This document shows positions 44,792-55,475 of a stretch of 64,000 nucleotides of DNA, one piece after another. Numbering within the stretch: the stretch's first letter is position 1; every line of letters starts with the position of its first letter. The notes below the pieces were generated by a model. It was not told the DNA's origin. It searched no databases and saw only the letters and a program-made list of their open reading frames with translations. This DNA is from Thermococcus sp. M39. GTDB lineage: Archaea; Methanobacteriota_B; Thermococci; Thermococcales; Thermococcaceae. The stretch covers positions 1 to 64,000 of the forward strand of contig NZ_SNUG01000007.1 of assembly GCF_012027325.1 (NCBI RefSeq), read 5' to 3'. A program made the translations under genes and the position numbers.

Positions 44792-45720
44792 GTTATCACC
44801 TCATCTAAGCGGTTCTCATCTAACGCTAAGCGAATCTCTTTGGCAATTCTCTGACCCATCATGATTTCCTCACTCCAGTAAAGTGAGGAATACCAGTGTT
44901 TGACATTACTCCCGCCGTCTATACGAGAAGCGAAGCCTATGCATCTAAACTCACCGTCGTAAGCGAAATGCAGGGCAAAAGGCCCTATAACCCCCGGAGG
45001 TTCGAGCTTTTTCATCGCTTCAACGAAAGCTAAGCCGTAGTCATAGAGCTGGGGGAGGAGGGATTCTCTCAAAGCTATGGGTTTGTTTCCAACTATTGTA
45101 TACGGCAGAGCTTTGAAAGGCCCCCTCTTGTTTGCATCCGCTATAACCAATCGCTCATCAACGCCGAAGAGCTCAAGCCTCTCTAAAATCGGTGAGTAGA
45201 AGAAGTGCACATAGATAAAAACCCCATTAACGAAACGCTCAATCTGGTAGGGTTCTTTAATCTCATTAAGCTTTTCTTCGAGTTCTCTTCCGTAGGCTAT
45301 GAAGTGCCCGCTTCCTCCTTTTGGACCCTCAATCCTAACGAAGTAAAGCTCGTCCTCCTTAACCTCGCTCAAATCAAAGCTTTCAACTTGTGGGATGCCA
45401 GCTTTCTTTAATGCTTTATCAACTAATTCAAACTTCGTCTCCCATTTTAAAAACCTCTTATTCCCAAAGAACTTCGCTTTACTCTTTTCAATCGCATCAA
45501 TGCCGAGATAAGCCACAAAAGAGCCGTGAGGGACTATTATTCCATCATCGGACAGTATCTCTTTCATGTCAGCAGTGACTTTAAGCTCATCAACTATTGG
45601 AAGCGAAGAGTAGAAGTTCTTTCTCTTTGGAGAAGCATATAAACGGGTTTTGAAGCCTTCTTTCTTTGCGCCTTGAATTATTTGGAGTGAGGAGTGAGAA
45701 GCTATTGTTGAAATTATCAT
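44788..45720 (-). CDS. PurP-like ATP-grasp protein, paralog 2
   Basis: The 310-residue protein begins MIISTIASHSSLQIIQGAKKEG and keeps VPHGSFVAYLGID, GGSGHFIAYGRELE, FVNGVFIYVHFFYSPI and IGPFALHFAYDG, all recognisable from PurP. It is shorter than the main PurP by about 70 residues. Its coupling to purO suggests a role in the AICAR-FAICAR-IMP steps, either as the actual formyl ligase in some condition or as a modified subunit. The start ATG 45720 follows GAGGTG; the longer frame adds a hydrophobic stretch from the A/T-rich leader and is unlikely. Confidence 0.85.
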   Translation of the reverse strand: MIISTIASHSSLQIIQGAKKEGFKTRLYASPKRKNFYSSLPIVDELKVTADMKEILSDDGIIVPHGSFVAYLGIDAIEKSKAKFFGNKRFLKWETKFELVDKALKKAGIPQVESFDLSEVKEDELYFVRIEGPKGGSGHFIAYGRELEEKLNEIKEPYQIERFVNGVFIYVHFFYSPILERLELFGVDERLVIADANKRGPFKALPYTIVGNKPIALRESLLPQLYDYGLAFVEAMKKLEPPGVIGPFALHFAYDGEFRCIGFASRIDGGSNVKHWYSSLYWSEEIMMGQRIAKEIRLALDENRLDEVIT

Positions 45721-45846
45721 AAACCCAACACCTCTAAAACTTGGTTTTAAATTTTCAAAAACAAGTTTTAAAAGTAGAGTTAAAAGTTTTATTTTGAAAA
45801 TTAATAGCAAAAATAAGATAAAAACTATCCATAAATAAACAAAAAT

Positions 45847-46017
45847 ATGCCAAAAGAAACAGTTTCCCTATTTAAGACATTGAGGTTTGCCCTTCTCTTC
45901 TTACTCTTTAAGTTCATTAAGCTTGAAAATCTTCTGAAACTCGAGCTAGTTTTTAGTATCTTTATCCTAGTAAATAATGATCATTTGCATGGCCCTTTCA
46001 CAAAAGTGCGATCCTAG
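45847..46017 (+). CDS. Doubtful 56-residue hydrophobic ORF
   Basis: In the 432-base gap between the PurP-like gene and the OYE-type gene a 56-codon frame reads MPKETVSLFKTLRFALLFLL and continues hydrophobic with basic residues. No ribosome site or clear TATA box precedes it. It may be a real small membrane protein or chance. The rest of the gap shows only the TATA region of the next gene. Confidence 0.2.
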   Translation: MPKETVSLFKTLRFALLFLLFKFIKLENLLKLELVFSIFILVNNDHLHGPFTKVRS

Positions 46018-46152
46018 CTTTAATATTAACAGAGTGCTCGACTTTTAGAGTGATAGTATGATAACTGGAAGAGTTTAACCTTTATTTTTGAACTTTAAGT
46101 TGCGGAAATATTTAATTTGCCACTTTTACAAACATAAAGTGGTGATATTTCT

Positions 46153-48081
46153 ATGAATTTTGAGAAGTTGTTTGAACCTATTAAGATTGGAGGAGTAACA
46201 GTCAGAAACAGAATAGTTATGCCACCAATGGTAATGTGCTACGCTGGTCCAAATGGAGAAGTTACTGAGGAAGTAATTTCACATTTTGAAGCTAGGGCCA
46301 GAGGAGGAGTAGGACTTATAATAGTTGAAGCATCATACATCCACACCTCCGGCAAAGGGTTTGAAGGCCAAATTGCCATAGATAAGGATTACCTTATTCC
46401 CGGGCTTAGTAGGCTTACTGACGCTGTAAAGAAATACGGTGCCGCTATTGCCATACAATTGTACCACGGTGGAATTCAAGCACATGTAGACCAACCCGTA
46501 GGCCCAAGTGCAATAGGCAGAAAGATCGTCCCACCAGTAAAAACTCCGAGAGAGCTCACCACTGAGGAAGTTGAGCAACTTGTAGAAGAGTTTGCCAATG
46601 CAGCCCTTAGAGCTAAGAAAGCAGGCTTTGATATGGTAGAGGTTCACGGGACTCATGGATACCTGATAAACGAATTTTTATCCCCATTAACAAATAAGAG
46701 AACCGACAAGTATGGAGAGGATAAAGTTCTCTTTGCTGAGGAGATAGTTAAGCGTATTAAGGAGAAGTGTGGTAAAGACTTCCCAGTAATATTCAGGCTT
46801 TGTGCTGACGAGTTCCTTGAGGGAGGCATAACTGTAGAGTATGCAAAAGAGATTGCTAAGAGGCTTGAAAAAGCTGGAGTAGATGCCTTTGATATAACTG
46901 GAGGAAACTATGACACATGTGACCATATAATTCCTCCAGTCCATTATGACAAGCAAGGATACTTCTTTGAATATGCCGCCGAAATAAAGAAAGTTGTTAG
47001 TGTCCCTGTCATTAGCGGTGGAATGATAACAGACCCAGAAATTGCTGATAAAGCAATAAGAGAGGGTAAAGTAGATTTAGTATTTGTAGGTAGACAATTA
47101 TTAGCAGACCCAGAGTGGCCAAATAAGGTAAAACGTGGTAAGATCGAAGACATAAGACCATGTATTGCATGTAATGAGGGATGTATTCATAGAATCTTCA
47201 ATGACCTACCCGTTGTTTGTGCAGTGAATCCTCTAAAAGGGTTTGAATATAGATATCTCCTAGAAAGTGAAATTCCAAAGGCAAAAGAGAAGAAGAAAGT
47301 TCTTATTGTTGGTGGGGGTATTGGAGGATTAGAGTTCGCTAGGGCAGCAAAACTCAGAGGGCACGAGGTTGTGATATTCGAAAAATCCGACAAATTAGGT
47401 GGACTATTATGGCTCGCTAGTGTACCAGAATTTAAGAGGGAGAGATTACAACGTCTTATCAAGTGGTATGAGAAACAAGTCGAGAAATTAGGAATAGAGG
47501 TTAAACTAAACACAGAAGTCACGCCAGAAGTTATTAAAGAATACTCCCCAGATGTCGTAGTCCTAGCTACAGGGTCAGAACCCATAATACCAAAAATCCC
47601 AGGAGTAGAGAATGCTGTATTGGCTGATGATGTCCTACTCGGAAGGGCAGATGTCGGGGAGAGCGTAATTATCATTGGTGGCGGAATGGTCGGATGTGAG
47701 TTAGCAATAGAACTCGCTAAGAAAGGCAAGAAAGTCACAATAGTAGAAGCATTATGCGATATTGCTCCAAATGAGCCAGCAATAAATAGGATAGCACTTA
47801 TAAAGTTCCTCACCAAGTATCAAGTGGAAGTTAGAACCAAGAGCCCAGTAATCGAGATTCGCAAGGGAGAGGTTGATGTCGTTGATTCTCTCGGCAGAAG
47901 AAATACTTTGAAGGGAGACACTATTGTCTTAGCAGTTGGTAGGAAAGCTCATGTAGATGAGAAGCTTCTAGAAGTAGCTAAGGAGGTTGCCGAAGACATA
48001 TTTATAATTGGTGATGCTAAAGAGCCGCGCAAAATAATAGATGCAGTAAGAGAAGGATTCTGGACAGCGATTAACATTTAG
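46153..48081 (+). CDS. NADH oxidase / 2,4-dienoyl-CoA reductase-like flavoenzyme
   Basis: The 642-residue protein has an N-terminal old-yellow-enzyme barrel (KIGGVTVRNRIVMPPM, GFDMVEVHGTHGYLINEFLS, SGGMITDPEIADKA), a four-cysteine iron-sulfur motif (CIACNEGC and a later VVCAVNP) near 337-358, and a C-terminal FAD/NAD(P) module (VLIVGGGIGGLEFARAAK and VIIIGGGMVGCELAIELA). It transfers electrons from NAD(P)H to an unsaturated or other acceptor. The physiological substrate is not evident. GGTGATATTTCT precedes the ATG. Confidence 0.88.
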   Translation: MNFEKLFEPIKIGGVTVRNRIVMPPMVMCYAGPNGEVTEEVISHFEARARGGVGLIIVEASYIHTSGKGFEGQIAIDKDYLIPGLSRLTDAVKKYGAAIAIQLYHGGIQAHVDQPVGPSAIGRKIVPPVKTPRELTTEEVEQLVEEFANAALRAKKAGFDMVEVHGTHGYLINEFLSPLTNKRTDKYGEDKVLFAEEIVKRIKEKCGKDFPVIFRLCADEFLEGGITVEYAKEIAKRLEKAGVDAFDITGGNYDTCDHIIPPVHYDKQGYFFEYAAEIKKVVSVPVISGGMITDPEIADKAIREGKVDLVFVGRQLLADPEWPNKVKRGKIEDIRPCIACNEGCIHRIFNDLPVVCAVNPLKGFEYRYLLESEIPKAKEKKKVLIVGGGIGGLEFARAAKLRGHEVVIFEKSDKLGGLLWLASVPEFKRERLQRLIKWYEKQVEKLGIEVKLNTEVTPEVIKEYSPDVVVLATGSEPIIPKIPGVENAVLADDVLLGRADVGESVIIIGGGMVGCELAIELAKKGKKVTIVEALCDIAPNEPAINRIALIKFLTKYQVEVRTKSPVIEIRKGEVDVVDSLGRRNTLKGDTIVLAVGRKAHVDEKLLEVAKEVAEDIFIIGDAKEPRKIIDAVREGFWTAINI

Positions 48082-48105
48082 CTTTCTATTTTTTTACTTT
48101 ATCAT

Positions 48106-48768
48106 TTAGCTCTTCAACACATCCAAAATCTCTTCCTGCTTCAAAACTCTCCCATCTCTCATAACTCTCATAGTATCACCGCTTATTTCGTCAATAATCA
48201 AAAGTTCACCATTTTTCCGCCCAAACTCGAGCTTGAAGTCAATTATCTCGAGGCCTCTGCTTTTGAAAAATTCTTTCAAAATTTGAGCAACTTTTCTTGT
48301 TGTTTTTTTCATCATCTCAATCTCTTCCTTAGTTGCAATGCCGAGCGTTTCTATGGCTTCTTCACAAATGAGAGGATCGCCTAAAGCGTCGCTTTTTAGC
48401 GTAAACTCAACGATGTTCAGCTCTTGGAGAGGCTTAACGAATTCACCATAGCGCCTCAAGAAGCTTCCATAAGCTTTGTAGCGGTAGATCACCTCAAGAG
48501 GTATTTTTTCAGCTTTTAAAAACTTCGCTCTTCTCTCATCAATTCTCTCGACGAAGTGCGTTTTTACACCTTTTTCATTCAAAAGCTGGAAGAAAAAGGT
48601 AGTTTGCTCTAAGACGGCACTACCTTTTCCTTGCCTTTCGCCAATTACCTCGTTTCCTCCTGTGTCTTCTTTATTCCCAAAGCCCAAGATGCTGTCCTTA
48701 AAGTAAAAGATTAGAAAGTCGTCGTCTTCATAGACATCCTTAGTCTTCCCTCTGTAAATTAAACGCAT
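48106..48768 (-). CDS. SAICAR synthetase paralog linked to thiC
   Basis: The 220-residue PurC-fold protein has YRGKTKDVYEDDDFLIFYFKD, EVIYRYKAYGSFLRRYGEF, KSDALGDPLICEEA, EIIDFKLEFGRKNGELL and DEISGDTMRVM. It differs from the main PurC in the ATP/aspartate regions (for example SGDTMR for SPDTCRFW). Its ATG overlaps the thiC stop by one base, and GGTGAGG precedes it. PurC and ThiC both draw on the AIR branch point, so a role in thiamine synthesis or in regulating AIR use is possible. Simple redundancy is the alternative. Confidence 0.8.
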   Translation of the reverse strand: MRLIYRGKTKDVYEDDDFLIFYFKDSILGFGNKEDTGGNEVIGERQGKGSAVLEQTTFFFQLLNEKGVKTHFVERIDERRAKFLKAEKIPLEVIYRYKAYGSFLRRYGEFVKPLQELNIVEFTLKSDALGDPLICEEAIETLGIATKEEIEMMKKTTRKVAQILKEFFKSRGLEIIDFKLEFGRKNGELLIIDEISGDTMRVMRDGRVLKQEEILDVLKS

Positions 48769-50057
48769 TAAACCTCACCTTTTCCTCTAAGCATATCGTT
48801 GATAATTTTTATTGCACACAAATCACCGCACATACTACAAGCTTCAGTTGAGGTTGGCCTCTCCTTCCTAATTTCCACAAAGCGCTCTTTATCCATCGCC
48901 ATTTCAAACTGCTTTGCCCAGTTTAGGGAGCCTCTGGCTAAGCTCATAATGTAATCTTTCATATAGTCTTCTTCAAAGCGAGTTAAGTTCACAGCATGAG
49001 CCGCTATCTTTGAAGCTATCACTCCCAAGCGCACGTGCTCCTTATCTGGTAATCCTAAGTGCTCCGCTGGCGTAACATAACAGAGGAAATCGGCACCATT
49101 TAGAGCAGCTATCGCTCCCCCAATTGCTCCAGCTATGTGATCGTAGCCAGGGAATATGTCCGTAACTAAAGGCCCAAGGACGTAGAAGGGAGCGTTGTCC
49201 GTCGCGACCTTCGCTATCTTTATCTGCATGGGAATTTGGTCTATTGGCACATGCCCTGGTCCTTCAACCATCGTTTGAACTCCAAATTCTCTAGCTCTTT
49301 TTACCAAGCGCCCTAAGGTAAAAAGCTCGCTCATTTGAAGCTCATCACCAGCATCTGGCAAACCACCGGGCCTTAAACCATCCCCTAAGCTCAAAACTAC
49401 GTCATATTCCTTAGCAAGCTCTAAGAGATAATCATAGTCCTTATAGAAGGGATTCTCTTTTTCCCAATGGAGAATCCAAGCTGCTAAGAAAGTGCCACCT
49501 CTCGAGACCATTCCAACAACTCTCTTAACTCTTTTCATCTTTTCTACAACTTCTTTAGTAACTCCAACGTGGATTGTTGCGTAATCAACACCATCTTTGA
49601 AGTGCTTTTCTACTGCCTTCCACATATCGTCCTCGGTCATCTCAATGATTGCCTTGCCTTTTGCCAACATTTCTTCGGCAGCTTGATAAATTGGGACTGT
49701 TCCGATTGGCACATCTACAGCTCTCATGATTTTCTTTCTAATTTCATCTAGATCTCCGCCAGTTGATAGATCCATGATAGTATCAGCACCATACTGGACA
49801 GCTATCTTGGCTTTCTCTATCTCACCCTCAACGTCTATTATATCTCTTGAAGTTCCAATATTAGCGTTGACTTTGACTCTCACACCTCTGCCAACGGCAA
49901 CAGGTTTAACCCAGTCGTGATTGACGTTTCTAAAGATAACAGTGTAACCTTTAGCTACGTTTCTCCTGAGCTTTTCGGCACTTATGCCCTCCCGCTCGGC
50001 GATGAACTTCATTTCCTCTGTTATTATCCCACGTTTAGCTTCATCCATCTGGGCCAT
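48768..50057 (-). CDS. thiC: HMP-phosphate synthase ThiC
   Basis: The 429-residue radical SAM enzyme converts AIR to hydroxymethylpyrimidine phosphate. It has VNANIGTS, GADTIMDLSTGGDLDEIR, MVSRGGTFLAAW, SLGDGLRPGG, MVEGPGHVP and the C-terminal cluster motif CSMCGDLC (CX2CX4C). The start ATG 50057 follows GTGGTGAC. No TPP riboswitch is visible in the 81-base space before the divergent thi4. Confidence 0.96.
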   Translation of the reverse strand: MAQMDEAKRGIITEEMKFIAEREGISAEKLRRNVAKGYTVIFRNVNHDWVKPVAVGRGVRVKVNANIGTSRDIIDVEGEIEKAKIAVQYGADTIMDLSTGGDLDEIRKKIMRAVDVPIGTVPIYQAAEEMLAKGKAIIEMTEDDMWKAVEKHFKDGVDYATIHVGVTKEVVEKMKRVKRVVGMVSRGGTFLAAWILHWEKENPFYKDYDYLLELAKEYDVVLSLGDGLRPGGLPDAGDELQMSELFTLGRLVKRAREFGVQTMVEGPGHVPIDQIPMQIKIAKVATDNAPFYVLGPLVTDIFPGYDHIAGAIGGAIAALNGADFLCYVTPAEHLGLPDKEHVRLGVIASKIAAHAVNLTRFEEDYMKDYIMSLARGSLNWAKQFEMAMDKERFVEIRKERPTSTEACSMCGDLCAIKIINDMLRGKGEV

Positions 50058-50138
50058 TTTTGTCACCACATATAACAAGGTTTTTAAATTTCAATACTAA
50101 GTTTTAGCTGACCTTTATGAAATTTTCGGGTGATGGTG

Positions 50139-50897
50139 ATGCTGAAGGATATCGTGATAAGCAGGGCGATAATCGAAACCTATTTCAGAGAGCTTTTGGA
50201 ACACTTAAACCTCGACGTTGCTATAGTTGGAGCCGGCCCATCAGGAATGGTTGCTGCCTATTATCTTGCCAAGGGCGGTGCAAAGGTGGCGATCTTCGAG
50301 AAGAAGCTGAGCATAGGCGGGGGGATATGGGGCGGAGCAATGGGCTTCAATAAGATAGTTGTGGAAGAGGAAGCTAAAGAAATCCTTGACGAGTTCGATG
50401 TAAGGTATGAAGAATTTGAGAGAGGTTATTATGTTGCCGATGCTATTGAAGCGGCAACAACGATAGCGAGCAAGACAGTAAAGGCTGGAGTAAAGATATT
50501 CAACATGATAGAGGTCGAGGATTTAGTTGTCAAGAAAAACCGCGTAGCTGGAATCGTCATAAACTGGACGCCCGTTAAAATGACAAGCCTTCACGTTGAC
50601 CCGCTTACGGTTGAAGCTAAGTTTGTGATTGATTCGACAGGTCACGGAGCGCAGATAGCCCAGTTCCTCGAGAAGAGAGGTTTAATAGAGAGGGTTCCTG
50701 GCGAGGGTGCGATGTGGGCGGAGATGGGAGAGAAGCTCACGGTAGAGCACACCAAAGAGGTTTACCCAGGCTTATACGTCACCGGGATGGCTGCCAATGC
50801 TGTTGCTGGAGCGCCAAGAATGGGGCCAATATTCGGAGGCATGTTCCTGAGCGGAAGGAAGGCGGCCTTAGAGATACTTGAGAAGCTTAAGAAATGA
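50139..50897 (+). CDS. thi4: Thiazole synthase Thi4, sulfide-using archaeal type
   Basis: The 252-residue protein has an FAD/NAD-binding VAIVGAGPSGMVAAYYLAKGG, the FEKKLSIGGGIWGGAMGF motif and VAGAPRMGPIFGGM. At the place where yeast THI4 has its sacrificial Cys it reads MTSLHVDPLTV, with His. Archaeal Thi4 proteins with His use free sulfide and are true catalysts. It makes the thiazole carboxylate from NAD and glycine. The start ATG 50139 follows GGGTGATGGTG; an overlapping frame at 50117 is a shadow. It is divergent from thiC. Confidence 0.92.
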   Translation: MLKDIVISRAIIETYFRELLEHLNLDVAIVGAGPSGMVAAYYLAKGGAKVAIFEKKLSIGGGIWGGAMGFNKIVVEEEAKEILDEFDVRYEEFERGYYVADAIEAATTIASKTVKAGVKIFNMIEVEDLVVKKNRVAGIVINWTPVKMTSLHVDPLTVEAKFVIDSTGHGAQIAQFLEKRGLIERVPGEGAMWAEMGEKLTVEHTKEVYPGLYVTGMAANAVAGAPRMGPIFGGMFLSGRKAALEILEKLKK

Positions 50898-50960
50898 GGT
50901 CCTTCAGTTTTTGTCTTCCATTGACATCTTTTTCTGCTATTTCTAATCGCAAATTTTATA

Positions 50961-51002
50961 TTCAAGTTTTAACTTGAAATATATTGAAAAGCTTAACTTG
51001 AA
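50961..51002 (+). promoter_or_regulatory. Palindrome and half-site before pdxST
   Basis: TTCAAGTT-TT-AACTTGAA at 50961-50978 is perfect with 8-bp arms, directly after the TATA-like AATTTTATATT. A further half-site AACTTGAA lies at 50995-51002, 13 bases before the pdxS start. This is the expected place for a repressor of PLP synthesis. Confidence 0.6.
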
Positions 51003-51015
51003 TTAGGTGATGAAC

Positions 51016-52017
51016 ATGTTTGAGATAATTGATCAGAAGGGGACTGAACGCTTGAAAAGAGGATTTGCGAAGATGGTTAAAGGCGGAGTTATTATGGATG
51101 TCACAAATGCTGAGCAAGCCCAAATTGCCGAAGAAGCTGGGGCTGTTGCAGTTATGGCTTTGGAAAAAGTGCCAGCAGATATAAGAAAGGCCGGTGGAGT
51201 GGCAAGAATGGCCGATCCAAAGAAGATCGAGGAAATAATGGATGCAGTGACAATTCCAGTTATGGCAAAAATTAGAATTGGACATTATGCAGAAGCTTAC
51301 GCTTTAGAGGCTTTGGGTGTTGACATGATTGACGAAAGTGAAGTTTTAACGCCAGCTGACGCTTACTTCCACGTGGACAAAAGAAAGTTCAAAGTGCCCT
51401 TTGTTTGCGGTGCAAGGAACTTAGGAGAAGCAGTTAGAAGAATTTGGGAAGGTGCCGCAATGATAAGAACAAAAGGTGAAGCTGGAACAGGAAACATAGT
51501 TGAGGCTGTAAGACACGTTCGCTTAGTTAATGAGAACATTAGGCTTTTGAAAAGGCTGACAGATGAACAGATTTATCAAGTTGCTAAAAAGTTCGCAGAG
51601 CCTTACTTGAGGTTAGCTTTGGAAGTTAAACAAATAAGCGGTTTAGAACCTAGAATTTTAGAGAACGAACCAGTTTATGAGGAATACACCTATCAAGAGA
51701 TTGTTGATGGCATTTACAAGATTCTTCTCGAAATTAAGAAATTGCAAAGATTACCTGTAGTTAACTTCGCTGCTGGTGGTGTGGCGACACCAGCTGATGC
51801 CGCGTTAATGATGCAAATGGGCATGGATGGCGTTTTCGTTGGAAGCGGAATTTTCAAGAGCTCAAATCCAAAGAAGATGGCAAGGGCAATAGTTGAGGCG
51901 GTTAACCACTATGACGAGCCAGATGTGATAGCAGAGATAAGCAAGGACTTAGGAGAACCTATGAGAGGTCTCGATATAGCCCAGCTCGAAGTTCGCCTGG
52001 AGGAGAGAGGTGTATGA
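51016..52017 (+). CDS. pdxS: PLP synthase subunit PdxS
   Basis: The 333-residue TIM-barrel lyase makes pyridoxal phosphate from ribose-5-P, glyceraldehyde-3-P and ammonia. [63 protein letters not shown] and [12 protein letters not shown] are diagnostic. It is about 35 residues longer than most bacterial PdxS because of an insertion near 190-225 ([16 protein letters not shown] and following), a feature of archaeal homologues. The start ATG 51016 follows AGGTGATGAAC. Confidence 0.96.
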   Translation: MFEIIDQKGTERLKRGFAKMVKGGVIMDVTNAEQAQIAEEAGAVAVMALEKVPADIRKAGGVARMADPKKIEEIMDAVTIPVMAKIRIGHYAEAYALEALGVDMIDESEVLTPADAYFHVDKRKFKVPFVCGARNLGEAVRRIWEGAAMIRTKGEAGTGNIVEAVRHVRLVNENIRLLKRLTDEQIYQVAKKFAEPYLRLALEVKQISGLEPRILENEPVYEEYTYQEIVDGIYKILLEIKKLQRLPVVNFAAGGVATPADAALMMQMGMDGVFVGSGIFKSSNPKKMARAIVEAVNHYDEPDVIAEISKDLGEPMRGLDIAQLEVRLEERGV

Positions 52018-52601
52018 AAGTTGGCGTTGTAGGAGTTCAAGGGGCTGTAAGCGAGCACATTGAAACTGCTAGGAAAGCCATGGAAAATCTCAAAGTTAGC
52101 GGAGAAGTTTTCTGGCTTAAAAAAGCTGAGCAACTGAAAGATGTTGACGCCCTAATAATCCCCGGCGGCGAAAGCACAACGATTTCAAGGCTAATGATTA
52201 AAAACAACCTCTTTGATAAAGTTAAAGAGCTTGGAGAAGAAGGATTGCCAATTATGGGCACCTGTGCAGGGCTAATACTCTTAGCAAAGCAAGTTGAAGG
52301 GGCAGTTGAGGGTCAAAGATTTCTCGAGCTTTTGGATGTGAAAGTTTCAAGAAATGCCTATGGAAGACAAGTTGATTCCTTTGAGGCACCACTAAAGCTA
52401 ACTTTTGATGAAAAACCTTTCCTAGGGGTTTTTATTCGAGCGCCAAGAATTCTCGAAGTCTTTGGGAAAGCAAAGCCATTGGCATTTTACAAAGACGAGG
52501 TAGTTGGTGTTGAGCAAGAAAATCTTATTGGGCTAGCATTTCATCCAGAGCTGACTGATGATACAAGGATTCACGAATACTTCTTGAGGAAAGCTCTCTA
52601 A
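52014..52601 (+). CDS. pdxT: PLP synthase glutaminase PdxT
   Basis: The 195-residue class I amidotransferase feeds ammonia to PdxS. It has [30 protein letters not shown], the nucleophile Cys in [12 protein letters not shown], and the late [17 protein letters not shown] with His and Glu. The ATG overlaps the pdxS stop (ATGA) and follows GGAGAGGTG. Confidence 0.96.
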   Translation: MKVGVVGVQGAVSEHIETARKAMENLKVSGEVFWLKKAEQLKDVDALIIPGGESTTISRLMIKNNLFDKVKELGEEGLPIMGTCAGLILLAKQVEGAVEGQRFLELLDVKVSRNAYGRQVDSFEAPLKLTFDEKPFLGVFIRAPRILEVFGKAKPLAFYKDEVVGVEQENLIGLAFHPELTDDTRIHEYFLRKAL

Positions 52602-52668
52602 TTTTTTACATATTTTTGTTAAAACAAAGCTTAAAAATATAAAATTTTAACATTTTCTTGGTGAGTAA

Positions 52669-53677
<1,009 letters not shown>

Positions 53678-53707
53678 GACTGATATTCATATCTTTCCCA
53701 ATCTGGG

Positions 53708-53724
53708 CATAAATTTATAAATTT
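53708..53724 (+). promoter_or_regulatory. TATA box of the guaA genes
   Basis: GCATAAATTTATAAATT lies about 40 bases before the start of the ATP-pyrophosphatase subunit gene. Confidence 0.6.
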
Positions 53725-53757
53725 ATGAAATCCACGCAAAAGAAAAAGGTGAGAGAA

Positions 53758-54681
53758 ATGTGGGAAAGCTTCATTGAAGAAAAGATTGGGGAGATTAGAG
53801 AGAAAGTTGGAGATGGAAAGGCGATTATAGCTCTATCTGGAGGAGTTGACAGCTCAACGGCTGCAGTTTTAGCGCATAAAGCAATTGGCAACAGACTCTA
53901 TGCTGTTTTTGTGAATACTGGATTTTTAAGAAAAGGAGAACCAGAGTTCGTGATAAAAACATTTAGGGATGAGTTTGGATTAAACCTAATCTACGTTGAT
54001 GCTCAAGAGCGCTTTTTCAACGCTTTGAAGGGTGTAACTGATCCTGAAGAGAAAAGAAAGATAATCGGAAAGACTTTCATTGACGTCTTTGAAGAAGTTG
54101 CTAAAGAGATATATGCAGAGTTTTTAATTCAAGGAACAATTGCTCCGGACTGGATTGAGAGTCAAGGGAAAATTAAGAGCCACCACAACGTTGGTGGTTT
54201 GCCCGAAAGATTAAATCTAAAGCTGATTGAACCTTTAAGAGATCTCTACAAAGATGAGGTAAGAGAATTAGCGAAGGAACTCGGATTGCCAGAGAAAATC
54301 TATAACAGGATGCCTTTCCCAGGGCCAGGATTAGCCGTTAGGGTTTTAGGTGAAGTAACTCCCGAAAAAGTTGCAATCGTTAGAGAGGCAAATGCCATAG
54401 TAGAGGAAGAAGTTGAAAAGGCTGGCTTAAAACCTTGGCAGGCTTTTGCCGTGCTCTTAAATGTGAAGACTGTTGGAGTTCAAGGTGATATAAGGGCTTA
54501 CAAAGAGACAATAGCTGTTAGAATCGTTGAGAGCTTAGATGGGATGACTGCAAACGCAATGAACGTTCCCTGGGAAGTTCTGCAGAGGATAGCTTTTAGG
54601 ATTACAAGCGAAATTCCAGAGGTCGGAAGAGTGCTGTATGATATTACAAATAAGCCTCCAGCGACAATTGAGTTTGAGTGA
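53758..54681 (+). CDS. guaAB: GMP synthase ATP-pyrophosphatase subunit B
   Basis: The 307-residue subunit adenylates XMP and aminates it to GMP using ammonia from subunit A. It has [20 protein letters not shown] (PP-loop), [35 protein letters not shown] and the C-terminal KPPATIEFE. In archaea the two halves of GuaA are separate proteins, as here. The start ATG 53758 follows GGTGAGAGAA. Confidence 0.95.
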   Translation: MWESFIEEKIGEIREKVGDGKAIIALSGGVDSSTAAVLAHKAIGNRLYAVFVNTGFLRKGEPEFVIKTFRDEFGLNLIYVDAQERFFNALKGVTDPEEKRKIIGKTFIDVFEEVAKEIYAEFLIQGTIAPDWIESQGKIKSHHNVGGLPERLNLKLIEPLRDLYKDEVRELAKELGLPEKIYNRMPFPGPGLAVRVLGEVTPEKVAIVREANAIVEEEVEKAGLKPWQAFAVLLNVKTVGVQGDIRAYKETIAVRIVESLDGMTANAMNVPWEVLQRIAFRITSEIPEVGRVLYDITNKPPATIEFE

Positions 54682-54691
54682 GGGAGTAAAG

Positions 54692-55258
54692 ATGATAATC
54701 ATAATGGACAATCACGGGCAATACGTTCACAGAATTTGGAGAACTTTACGGTATTTAGGCGTTGAGACAAAGATAATACCAAATACGACTCCTCTTGAGG
54801 AAATCAAGGCAATGAATCCAAAAGGGATTATCTTCAGCGGAGGGCCAGACATTAACAGGACAGGCAACTGTGAGGCAATACTTGAGCACTATGATGAGTT
54901 AAACATCCCAATCCTAGGAATCTGTTTGGGCCACCAGCTAATAGCAAAGTATTTTGGCGGAAAAGTCGGGAGAGGAGAAAAAGCAGAATACAGCTTAGTT
55001 GAGGTCGAGATCTTAAAGGAAAACGACATCTTCAAAGGTTTGCCCAAGCGCTTGAGGGTCTGGGAAAGCCACATGGACGAGATAAAAGAACTGCCAAAGG
55101 ATTTTGAGCTTTTAGCAAGGAGTGAGTTTTGTGAAGTTGAGGCAATGAAGCACAAAAAACTGCCAATCTATGGAGTCCAGTTCCATCCAGAGGTTGCACA
55201 CACAGAAAAAGGGAGTGAAATCTACAGGAATTTTGCTAAGCTTTGTGGTGAGTTATAG
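54692..55258 (+). CDS. guaAA: GMP synthase glutaminase subunit A
   Basis: The 188-residue class I amidotransferase has [35 protein letters not shown], the nucleophile in [16 protein letters not shown] and [17 protein letters not shown]. The ATG at 54692 follows GAGGGAGTAAAG, 10 bases after subunit B, so the two are cotranscribed. The following 217 bases hold only the TATA region of the next gene. Confidence 0.95.
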   Translation: MIIIMDNHGQYVHRIWRTLRYLGVETKIIPNTTPLEEIKAMNPKGIIFSGGPDINRTGNCEAILEHYDELNIPILGICLGHQLIAKYFGGKVGRGEKAEYSLVEVEILKENDIFKGLPKRLRVWESHMDEIKELPKDFELLARSEFCEVEAMKHKKLPIYGVQFHPEVAHTEKGSEIYRNFAKLCGEL

Positions 55259-55475
55259 GATAGAGATTTTTATAGTTCCCCACTTCTTTTGGCAGAAAAT
55301 GACTCTGTCTAGGCCATCTTGGAATAAAGCGGATCAATTTGGGAAACCCAATGAATAGTGCCATAGATTAGACTTTAGATTTTACTTTTTTGAATTATTT
55401 AATCTGGCAGTAAGATAGAAAACTTTTTAAAGTTGTTATTCTTACTATTTTTAGGAGTACTAATGGGGATCTAAG

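Noticed and set aside
45721-45810. 30-residue hydrophobic N-terminal extension of the PurP paralog
   Set aside because: The extension is read from an A/T-rich leader with no ribosome site, while ATG 45720 has GAGGTG and aligns with the usual PurP start.
47187-47816. 209-codon minus-strand frame
   Set aside because: It is antisense to the well-supported flavoenzyme at 46153-48081, low-complexity, and lacks a ribosome site.
50058-50138. TPP riboswitch before thiC or thi4
   Set aside because: The 81-base intergenic space shows no THI-box sequence and is too short for the element plus two promoters.
50117-50353. 78-codon plus-strand frame overlapping thi4
   Set aside because: It is a shadow of the thi4 5' end, with a charged random composition; the thi4 frame has the ribosome site and motifs.
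55259-55358. Short frame ending ADQFGKPNE after guaA
   Set aside because: It is the out-of-frame continuation of guaA 3' sequence, with no ribosome site; 20 codons after its only ATG are not enough to support a gene.
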